Source: Bacteroidales bacterium (GTDB lineage Bacteria > Bacteroidota > Bacteroidia > Bacteroidales > Marinilabiliaceae). Taken from it: DNA of 64,000 bases. The notes below the pieces were generated by a model. It did no database searches. It saw only the letters and a list, made by a program, of their open reading frames with translations, and was not told the DNA's origin. Made by a program: the position numbers and the translations under genes. Positions 19,515 to 25,262 of the stretch are shown here, piece by piece (the first letter of the stretch is position 1; every line of letters begins with the position of its first letter). The stretch lies in NCBI GenBank assembly GCA_024401365.1, contig JAKSLE010000005.1, positions 112,903 through 176,902 of the forward strand, written 5' to 3'.

Positions 19515-19982
19515 TTATTTGAACGATATTATATCTTTAACTTGTTTTACTTCATCATACTTGAGCTCTATCTGCTTGGTCTGAAGTTGCTTCTTCTTCT
19601 GCCCTTCAACTTTTACCATCTCAGATGTCTCAACCACAAAGCCTGCCTCATCTGCCGAAATCAACTGCCCCTTAATGTGCGATCCATTGGGATAGGTAAC
19701 CTCAACTTCATTGCCGACATTCTTCTTGTACTGCCCCAACACCTTGAATTCACAGCCTATACCCGCACTGGATACTTCCAACGAGTAATCTTCTACTTCC
19801 CTGTCAAACGCTCCCTCTATAAGCCCATTCAACTCAATACAGTAATCAATCGATACTCCCTTGGCACTGTCAACTACTAAACGAATATCATTCTCAGCCG
19901 ACACCACCAACTCTACTACGAAGCACCCATCCGCCTCTAGTTTCGCATCTATCAATTCATGTATTTTCTCTACTTTTATCAT
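19515..19982 (-). CDS. rimP: Ribosome maturation factor RimP
   Basis: This 155-residue protein is needed for 30S subunit assembly. The N-terminal alpha/beta domain has the usual central strand pattern (DIRLVVDSAKGVSIDYCIELNG) and YSLEVSSAGI near 63. The C-terminal SH3-like barrel contains GNEVEVTYPNGSHIKGQL near 93. It opens the rimP-nusA-infB operon. A clear promoter and a leader hairpin lie upstream (20013-20090). Confidence 0.95.
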   Translation of the reverse strand: MIKVEKIHELIDAKLEADGCFVVELVVSAENDIRLVVDSAKGVSIDYCIELNGLIEGAFDREVEDYSLEVSSAGIGCEFKVLGQYKKNVGNEVEVTYPNGSHIKGQLISADEAGFVVETSEMVKVEGQKKKQLQTKQIELKYDEVKQVKDIISFK

Positions 19983-20012
19983 CTCTCTTTACTAAGTTAG
20001 GTGTAACAAAAT

Positions 20013-20031
20013 GGGCGACCAGTGGTCGCCC
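20013..20031 (-). promoter_or_regulatory. Leader hairpin in the 5' UTR of rimP-nusA-infB
   Basis: GGGCGACC and its exact complement GGTCGCCC flank a 3-base loop. On the minus strand the hairpin is followed by ATTTTGTT. It lies between the predicted transcription start (about 20052) and the rimP ATG at 19982, so it would be in the mRNA leader. It could be an attenuator or a protein-binding site, or simply the terminator of the Rpn gene whose stop is at 20136. The sequence alone does not decide. Confidence 0.55.
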
Positions 20032-20058
20032 AAAACGGTAGATACTATTTTGTTGGTG

Positions 20059-20090
20059 CAAATATACAACACAAAAACACCAAATGCAAA
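20059..20090 (-). promoter_or_regulatory. Promoter of rimP-nusA-infB
   Basis: On the minus strand a -33 TTTG (complement CAAA, 20087-20090), a 20-base spacer and a -7 TATATTTG (complement 20059-20066) match the Bacteroidota primary-sigma consensus completely. The predicted start is near 20052, giving a leader of about 70 bases. Confidence 0.8.
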
Positions 20091-20135
20091 TTTTCTCGAG
20101 AAAATCTGCCTCCCGCATACAAAAATCACCTCCCT

Positions 20136-21026
20136 CTACACCAACTTCTCTATCTCTTCTTCACTAAGCCCCGATATCAACACAATCTGCTCCATCGGAA
20201 AGCCACACCGTTTCATCTTCACGGCTGTATCAATCTTGTTTTTCTCTATTCCTTTCTTCAACCCTTTCTCAAACCCCTCTTCCACCGCGCTCTCCATCAC
20301 GCAAATATCTGTCCAGTAGTCGTCCAGACTCCTGTAATACTTCTTGCGGTCTTCCTCGCTCATGTTGAGAAGCTCAGATAACCCTCCTATCTTACTGAAG
20401 ATAGGCTGCTGTGACTGAAATGGCAATTGTGTCTCCATAGATTCCATATTTGCGAGATTATATAACCAGTATTCTAATCGTGTCTTGGGATATTCCATCG
20501 GTTTATCCCTGTAATCGGGTAGCTCCAGCGTGAAGACTTTCAGCTTCTCTGAGAAGACTTCTCCTGTCTCATCTACCCTGAGCTGTACTGTCCGCACCGA
20601 CTGCATCTTCATCCCTTTCAAGTGAAAGTTGAGGAAGAATACACCGTACACCGGACTCAACTTGTAGTCCCACTCTGTCTTTCTCTTCCCTTGTGCCGAG
20701 AATGCTCGCGAGAGATAGAATATGATGCGGTCACTGAAATTGGTCTGCTTCTTATTCTGCATCTCTACGATGAATTCCGACCCGTCTGCCGACTTGCATC
20801 GCAGGTCATAAATCACGCCGCGCTGCTCTTCTTCGTCTTCGGCCAACTCTTTGTCGATGAATATTACATCCTCTATCGGAACCTTGGGATTCAACAAATC
20901 AGTGAGAAAAGCAATCATTATATCCTTCTCTCCAAATATCTTCTTAAACCCGAAGTCTGTTAGCGGAATCATGTAACGTCCAGCTTTTTCACCAGACGCA
21001 ACGTTTGTAATGCCCTTTTTGTCCAT
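20136..21026 (-). CDS. Rpn family recombination-promoting nuclease / PD-(D/E)XK transposase-like protein
   Basis: This 296-residue protein has the standard layout of the family. It opens with the phrase YMIPLTDFGFKKIFG near residue 17, then LNPKVPIEDVIFI. The nuclease core follows with Asp in VIYDLRCK near 73 and the E-x-Q motif in FIVEMQNKK near 85. A C-terminal helical tail contains the repetitive EEGFEKGLKKGIEKN segment. These proteins cut DNA and promote RecA-independent recombination; many genomes carry several scattered copies. Length is complete and motifs are intact, so it is probably functional. It sits alone just upstream of the rimP promoter, marking the left edge of an accessory patch. 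Confidence 0.9.
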   Translation of the reverse strand: MDKKGITNVASGEKAGRYMIPLTDFGFKKIFGEKDIMIAFLTDLLNPKVPIEDVIFIDKELAEDEEEQRGVIYDLRCKSADGSEFIVEMQNKKQTNFSDRIIFYLSRAFSAQGKRKTEWDYKLSPVYGVFFLNFHLKGMKMQSVRTVQLRVDETGEVFSEKLKVFTLELPDYRDKPMEYPKTRLEYWLYNLANMESMETQLPFQSQQPIFSKIGGLSELLNMSEEDRKKYYRSLDDYWTDICVMESAVEEGFEKGLKKGIEKNKIDTAVKMKRCGFPMEQIVLISGLSEEEIEKLV

Positions 21027-21097
21027 GATTGGTTAATTAATATAACACTGCAAATATAATCATTTTTCTCAACCAATACCCCACCTCCCCCCAACAA

Positions 21098-21275
21098 ATA
21101 ATCCTAGGCCTCATCGACCTAGGATTATATCTCTTTACCCCATTTTTGCCGCGGCTCGCCTTCCATGGCGAGCCGACACCAAAAATGAATGAATCAAAAT
21201 GAATCTCAATTAAACGAGCGTTTTCGTAAGCAATGAGCAAAGCAAACTCGTTTGCTCTGCCATTGCGAGAAAACG
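21098..21275 (-). terminator. Three successive hairpins after the exported protein gene
   Basis: The gap between the Rpn gene and the gene ending at 21301 holds three inverted repeats. 21219-21275 is a long imperfect stem with arms beginning GTTTTC and GAAAAC and internal bulges. 21141-21187 has CATTTTTG/CAAAAATG ends around a perfect GGCTCGCC/GGCGAGCC core. 21098-21128 is a perfect ATAATCCTAGG repeat with a 9-base loop, followed on the minus strand by TTGTTGG. On the minus strand all follow the stop at 21301. At least one is probably the terminator; the stacking of three is unexplained. Confidence 0.6.
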
Positions 21276-21300
21276 TCTAAAACCTATTAACTTCGTCGAC

Positions 21301-22101
21301 TTACAGTTCTGAAACAGGACGAACAGGGAACCCGTAATAACGGAAATCGTAGTCGTACGGGCGGACGAGGTCCGAATAGAAGTAGAGGTAGTACGCGTTG
21401 TAGGCACTGCCCGAGTAAGGAGTTGACGACCAGTAGCGGCCGTACGAACCCTCGTCGTAGAGGTCCTCTCCGAGACGATAGCCAGCCGCAGGAAGGAAGA
21501 TAAACTTGCCTGTAAATCCTTCTTTCTTTGATGTTACCTTATAACCCGCTACGCCATTGAATTCGGTGTTGTCTTTTGCATACCATTCCCAAGTGCAGTT
21601 ACTGGTATTTGCAAGTTCCGCGAACTCTGTCTGCGTAGGCATACGGTAACCTGTGCCTAAAGCTGCAGTTGCAGCATCATAAGCCGTTCCACCGATACCT
21701 TCTGAATAATTTGCGCCACCTTTAACATACTCCTTGAGAGGGTCTTTCTCAGTACCTGCATCATAGTCGTCTGTCATCGTACCGCCAAGGTCAAAAAGAT
21801 AAGTCCCCCAAGTATAGTTTGTCTTTGCTGATGTCTCGCCCCACGCCAGATACCATCCTGCATCTGTTGGCTTTGTTGCGCCAAGGTTACATGTCGCCCA
21901 CTTGACTGACAAGCCGAGGTCGACAAAACCTTCCTGCTCTGCAGGTGCCTCGTAAGCAAACGTAATGTCCTGAACATCTTCAATGGCTACCTTTATCGTC
22001 TCGCCACCCACTTTTGTTATTACAACTGTATTTGGTGCCTCTTGTGCCATACTGCACACAGCCATAATACCCATAATGGCTGATATTATTATCTTCTTCA
22101 T
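21301..22101 (-). CDS. Exported protein with Fib_succ_major/DUF1566-like C-terminal domain
   Basis: The protein is 266 residues with a cleavable signal peptide (residues 1-19, ending SMAQ). Residues 24-50 form a short strand-rich segment (VVITKVGGETIKVAIEDVQDI style) common in Bacteroidota secreted proteins. From about 57 on, the sequence FVDLGLSVKWATCNLGAT starts the module often annotated as Fibrobacter succinogenes major paralogous domain. It continues through GYRMPTQTEFAELA near 157 and finishes with YWSSTPYSG and the aromatic-rich YYGFPVRPVSEL end. The fold is lectin-like/FGE-like and the role is unknown, probably surface-exposed. It is 10 bases downstream of the next small exported protein, so the pair is likely co-transcribed. 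Confidence 0.8.
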   Translation of the reverse strand: MKKIIISAIMGIMAVCSMAQEAPNTVVITKVGGETIKVAIEDVQDITFAYEAPAEQEGFVDLGLSVKWATCNLGATKPTDAGWYLAWGETSAKTNYTWGTYLFDLGGTMTDDYDAGTEKDPLKEYVKGGANYSEGIGGTAYDAATAALGTGYRMPTQTEFAELANTSNCTWEWYAKDNTEFNGVAGYKVTSKKEGFTGKFIFLPAAGYRLGEDLYDEGSYGRYWSSTPYSGSAYNAYYLYFYSDLVRPYDYDFRYYGFPVRPVSEL

Positions 22102-22111
22102 ACTTTCTTCT

Positions 22112-22528
22112 TTACTTCTTTATTGTTTTCAGACTGTCACTTGTACCATCGGAATAGATGACTCTTATTATCATCACACCCTTTTGTGGCTCGTCTACTT
22201 TCACACCTTGAAGTGTGTAGTACTCTGTCTCGACGATCTCTTTGCCTGCCGACAGCTCTTCTATCGCTGTCTCCAAAGCATCAAAGTCACACACCCCAAA
22301 GGATATCGTCTCGCCTTCTGCAACGCCTGTCTTCTCTGCCGACTCGTCTACCACAAACTTCACTACTCCTCCCTCTGTCGAAATCGTAATCCTAGCAGCA
22401 GTAGTCAGCTTCACATACTGTGGCGACGTATCTTTGTTCACCACAATAGCAGGATCTTCATCTGCCCACGCAGCCGAAACTCCTATAGCCCCAGCCACAA
22501 GCATCATTAGAATTCTTTTCTGCTTCAT
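22112..22528 (-). CDS. Small exported protein with sorting-domain-like C-terminus
   Basis: The product is 138 residues, with a signal peptide ending near AAWA (residue 22). The C-terminal third has YYTLQGVKVDEPQKGVMI followed by DGTSDSLKTIKK. This reads like the C-terminal domains that Bacteroidota add to exported or type IX secreted proteins (YxLQG(V/R)(K/R)(V/I)xxPxKGxYI). Since the window carries the type IX core genes, this may be a secretion substrate, but that is inference. The middle part has no recognisable domain. It is transcribed together with the 21301-22101 gene. Confidence 0.65.
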   Translation of the reverse strand: MKQKRILMMLVAGAIGVSAAWADEDPAIVVNKDTSPQYVKLTTAARITISTEGGVVKFVVDESAEKTGVAEGETISFGVCDFDALETAIEELSAGKEIVETEYYTLQGVKVDEPQKGVMIIRVIYSDGTSDSLKTIKK

Positions 22529-22535
22529 TGTTGTT

Positions 22536-22610
22536 TTATTTAGTTAATAATATTGTAATTGTCTTCTTTGTTCCATCGGATTGTATCACTCCTTGCAGAC
22601 GCTTGATAGA
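22536..22610 (-). pseudogene. Short remnant resembling a C-terminal sorting domain
   Basis: Just upstream of the 22528 start, the minus strand encodes SIKRLQGVIQSDGTKKTI and a few more residues to a TAA (22536-22538). The frame is closed upstream by a TAG (complement at 22611-22613). The LQGV-x-DGT pattern resembles the tail of the neighbouring exported protein, suggesting a leftover 3' end of a similar gene. At 24 codons the match is short and could be chance. Confidence 0.35.
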
Positions 22611-22625
22611 CTAGTGTTTAATCTC

Positions 22626-22695
22626 ATAACCGACATGTTTTATCTAAAATATGTCGGCTATACCCGACATGTTTGCCGTATTTTATGTCGGTTAT
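22626..22695. repeat. Four alternating copies of an 11-base CCGACAT element
   Basis: ATAACCGACAT (22626-22636), ATGTCGGCTAT (22651-22661), ATACCCGACAT (22660-22670) and ATGTCGGTTAT (22685-22695) alternate in orientation, making two adjacent dyads of about 36 bases each. The outer two copies are exact complements. No gene covers them. They could be an operator array, a DNA-binding or attachment site, or a terminator. Confidence 0.7.
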
Positions 22696-22731
22696 ATATA
22701 CTATAACCAGAAACTAACCACAACACCATAT

Positions 22732-22767
22732 CCCCCTACCCACGCAGCCTCATCAACTCTTCCCTAC
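22732..22767 (-). pseudogene. Decayed 3' tail of a third copy of the basic mini-protein family
   Basis: The bases at 22731-22764 repeat those at 22887-22920 almost exactly (two differences by eye). The latter encode the last residues (EELMRLCG and stop) of the 22892-23341 gene. The upstream copy would read EELMRLRG and stop, with nothing recognisable before it. It looks like the surviving end of a deleted paralogue or the trace of a local duplication. The stretch 22529-22891 otherwise contains only the palindrome array, the 24-codon remnant and a small ATTATGAAAA/TTTTCATAAT inverted repeat near 22770-22800. Confidence 0.55.
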
Positions 22768-22891
22768 AATTATGAAAAATTCATTATGAAATTTTCATAA
22801 TTCTGCGGCAACCCTCAGCCATTTATAGCCTTTAACCTGAATGCTATCCTTCGTTATTTCACAACAGAATACCTTATTCCCCTCTCTCCCC

Positions 22892-23341
22892 CTACCCACA
22901 CAGCCTCATCAACTCTTCTCTATACTCTTCTACATTGTCAAACTTCACCCAATAAAACTCTCTCTTCCCCTCAAATAGCCTCTCGTCTTCTTTCCAAGGC
23001 CTGACTTCTACCAACTCGTCTCCATGTTCTCTCAGCATCTTATAGTAAAACGATACAGCAGCCCTGTACGCCCCACCTATCTTGCGTCGCCTAGCTTCTC
23101 TCTTCCAGTGCCTTATCCTGTTCCAACTTACCATGTCGCTCTTGGCCAACTTCTGCGCGTCTGCAAACATGTCCCTCAACGCTCTTTGCGCTTTCGAGAC
23201 TTTTACCATCAGAATGCGATAATCGCCCTTGCCACAGCGCTTTATAAAGGTGCTGTAGCCCGTAATCCTAGCCCTGGAGTCCGCTCTCATCTCTCTCCTG
23301 GCTCGCGTCACATATTTATGCTTTATCGTTACCCTGGCCAT
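22892..23341 (-). CDS. Small, very basic protein of unknown function; paralogue of the 46530-47015 gene
   Basis: The product is 149 residues, rich in Arg and Lys over the first 110. I do not recognise a named family. It aligns along its N-terminal two thirds with the product at 46530-47015, with about 60 of roughly 112 positions identical by eye. Shared blocks are MAR-x-x-IKHK at the start, FIKR near 32, SKAQR-x-x-RD-x-FADAQKLA near 48-66, W-N-R-x-RHW near 72 and GA-x-R-x-AV near 89. The C-terminal tails differ. There is no signal peptide or membrane segment; the charge suggests nucleic-acid binding. It has its own promoter (TATATTTG, complement 23371-23378) and no partner genes. Confidence 0.7.
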   Translation of the reverse strand: MARVTIKHKYVTRARREMRADSRARITGYSTFIKRCGKGDYRILMVKVSKAQRALRDMFADAQKLAKSDMVSWNRIRHWKREARRRKIGGAYRAAVSFYYKMLREHGDELVEVRPWKEDERLFEGKREFYWVKFDNVEEYREELMRLCG

Positions 23342-23370
23342 CTGCGTCTGTATCTATATAGTCGGTCGTG

Positions 23371-23402
23371 CAAATATACAAAATAAAAAAATTACGAGCA
23401 AC
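23371..23402 (-). promoter_or_regulatory. Promoter of the basic mini-protein gene
   Basis: On the minus strand GTTG (complement CAAC, 23399-23402), a 20-base spacer and TATATTTG (complement 23371-23378) lie 29 bases before the ATG at 23341. Confidence 0.65.
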
Positions 23403-23453
23403 AACTGTGCTCTAAGGTATCAGAGACTGACTTCCAATAGCCCTCAATGGACT

Positions 23454-24650
23454 CTATTTTACTTTCCAAATGTGATACTTGGGCGCTACATACCCCCTGA
23501 ACCAAAGCCAACTGACTACCGCTAGCATAGCTCCTAGCGCATAGGTAACCTCAAATCCTAATGCTTCTACTACAAGCCCGCCTAACGCTAAGCCTGCCCC
23601 TATGCCTACGTCCCACGACGTAAGGTAGGTCGACACTGCCGTCCCTCGCTGACTGTTGGGCGCCAACGATACAAATAGCGTATTGTACGCGGGAAACATT
23701 ACCCCAAAACAAATGCCCATAAATAGCGCAGCCGACAAAAACACACACTCTACTCCCATTATTTCTGCTTGCCTCATCCATCCACAAATGGCTAATAGCA
23801 CAAAGACTATTATACAGGCAAACGAACTTCCTTCTATCAGTTGCGTAGTGTACCCTTTGTCTACCAACTTGCCGGAGAATATCCTCGACGAGGCTATGCC
23901 AATGGCCATCAGCGAAAAGAATATACCTGAACTTATATTCACTTGCATCTCTTGCGCATACATGGCTATGTATGTGGTGGTGAGCCCGTAGGGCATGGCT
24001 AATAACATCAAGGCCGCACCGCCAGGTATGCCTTTTATCAATATAAACCTGTCTAATGACAACGGAGGCCTCTGAACTAGCGGACGTACCTTTGTCTTTA
24101 TCAACCCAGCACATATAAACCCTATCGCACAGGCACTGGTGGCTGTTATAAATATTACTTCAAACGAAAACGCTTCGTGCAGAAACAACCCTATCATCGG
24201 ACCTACACACATGGCAAAATTGTTCGCCATACCGTAATAGCCTACTCCTTCGCCTCTCCTCTCGGATGGCAGAATGTCAATCACAATGGTATTGCCTCCT
24301 ACCGTCACAGTGCCAAAGGCTAACCCGTGAAGTACTCTCATTACCACAAATACCGTCAGACACCACGCCATTATATACCCACCAAACATAACGGTAAATA
24401 CCGCATACGATAGCATATATAGGGGCTTCCTCTGAAAAGCGTCTAGCAAATAGCCGGAAAATGGACGTATCAAAAGGGCAGCAACTGTATAGCACGACAA
24501 TACCACACCTATAGTGGCCTTGTCGGCACCAAATGTCTCAGAAAGATAAAACGGAAAAACGGGCAACAATAGATAAAAACCTATGTACAACAGAAAGTTC
24601 GCCGCTAGTATAAGCGCAAAATCTCTCGAAAAGAGCTTACTTTTACTCAT
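23454..24650 (-). CDS. Major facilitator superfamily transporter
   Basis: This 398-residue inner-membrane protein has about twelve hydrophobic helices. After helix 2 there is IRPFSGYLLDAFQRKPLY (about residues 60-77), a version of the MFS loop motif G-x-x-x-D-x-x-x-R-x-P. PSERRGEGVGYYGMANN near 128 and SQRGTAVSTYLTSWDVGIG near 332 resemble drug/metabolite exporters of the same superfamily. The substrate is unknown. The gene is downstream of rpsT and its terminator, and appears to be a single-gene unit. Confidence 0.88.
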   Translation of the reverse strand: MSKSKLFSRDFALILAANFLLYIGFYLLLPVFPFYLSETFGADKATIGVVLSCYTVAALLIRPFSGYLLDAFQRKPLYMLSYAVFTVMFGGYIMAWCLTVFVVMRVLHGLAFGTVTVGGNTIVIDILPSERRGEGVGYYGMANNFAMCVGPMIGLFLHEAFSFEVIFITATSACAIGFICAGLIKTKVRPLVQRPPLSLDRFILIKGIPGGAALMLLAMPYGLTTTYIAMYAQEMQVNISSGIFFSLMAIGIASSRIFSGKLVDKGYTTQLIEGSSFACIIVFVLLAICGWMRQAEIMGVECVFLSAALFMGICFGVMFPAYNTLFVSLAPNSQRGTAVSTYLTSWDVGIGAGLALGGLVVEALGFEVTYALGAMLAVVSWLWFRGYVAPKYHIWKVK

Positions 24651-24696
24651 CTCTGCCTTCTCCTTATGGTATTCCTATACCTCATAAAATAGCAAA

Positions 24697-24722
24697 ACCA
24701 AACAACATTACTGCTGTTTGGT
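24697..24722 (-). terminator. Terminator after rpsT
   Basis: An ACCAAACA/TGTTTGGT stem with a 10-base loop. On the minus strand it is followed by TTTGCTATTTT. It lies 73 bases past the rpsT stop. Confidence 0.7.
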
Positions 24723-24795
24723 ATATGCTATATCCTTACGGAATGTTCTTCTTTGTTCCTTATCAACATTGCTACGCAATGCGACTTGGGGCTTC

Positions 24796-25050
24796 TTAAG
24801 CCATCTTGTTGACGAACTTAGCCAACTTAGACTTGATATTGCCTGCCTTGTTCTTGTGGATAATGTTACGCTTTGCAAGCTTATCCAACATTGAAGCAAC
24901 CTTTGGAAGGAGCTCAACAGCAGCAGCCTTATCAGTAGTCTGACGGAGAGCCTTCACTGCGTTACGTGTAGTCTTAGCATAGTAACGGTTGTGAAGTCTA
25001 CGCTTCTCGATCTGGCGTGTTCTCTTGATTGCAGATTGATGATTAGCCAT
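24796..25050 (-). CDS. rpsT: 30S ribosomal protein S20
   Basis: This 84-residue basic protein binds 16S rRNA early in 30S assembly. The opening [23 protein letters not shown] and the closing [23 protein letters not shown] are typical of S20. It is preceded on the same strand, at 36 bases, by tRNA-Glu, with which it is probably co-transcribed. Confidence 0.97.
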   Translation of the reverse strand: MANHQSAIKRTRQIEKRRLHNRYYAKTTRNAVKALRQTTDKAAAVELLPKVASMLDKLAKRNIIHKNKAGNIKSKLAKFVNKMA

Positions 25051-25086
25051 TTTACTATTAGTTTATTACTTAACTATTAATTTTCG

Positions 25087-25158
25087 TAGTCCCAAGGGGA
25101 ATCGAACCCCTCTTTAGAGAATGAAAATCTCTCGTCCTAACCGATAGACGATGGGACC
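25087..25158 (-). tRNA. tRNA-Glu (anticodon TTC)
   Basis: The minus strand folds into a full cloverleaf of 72 bases. The acceptor is GGTCCCA/TGGGACT (with a G-T pair at 1-72), the D arm GTC/GAC, the anticodon stem AGAGA/TCTCT with loop TTTTCAT (anticodon TTC), and the T arm AGGGG-TTCGATT-CCCCT. The discriminator base is A; CCA is not encoded. A TATCTTTG -7 element (complement 25170-25177) ends 12 bases upstream. Confidence 0.97.
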
Positions 25159-25169
25159 GCCTATATAAA

Positions 25170-25207
25170 CAAAGATAGGTTTTCCCTATTTTTGCGGTGC
25201 AAAGGTA
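25170..25207 (-). promoter_or_regulatory. Tandem -7 elements for tRNA-Glu/rpsT
   Basis: On the minus strand TATCTTTG (complement 25170-25177) and TACCTTTG (complement 25200-25207) both match the TAnnTTTG consensus and point to tRNA-Glu. The upstream one overlaps the 3' arm of the metG terminator hairpin. Confidence 0.65.
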
Positions 25208-25240
25208 AAACGCTTTTTTTTCAATTGCAAGCGTTTTACC
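25204..25240 (-). terminator. Terminator after galE-metG
   Basis: Perfect 12-base arms, GGTAAAACGCTT and AAGCGTTTTACC (25204-25215 and 25229-25240), enclose a 13-base loop. On the minus strand they are followed by TTTGCACC. It sits 23 bases after the metG stop. Confidence 0.75.
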
Positions 25241-25262
25241 TATTTTTTGCTATTTCGATTTG

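Noticed and set aside
22770-22800. ATTATGAAAA/TTTTCATAAT inverted repeat considered as an insertion-sequence end
   Set aside because: There is no transposase nearby and no matching copy seen elsewhere in the window; AT-rich repeats of this size arise by chance.
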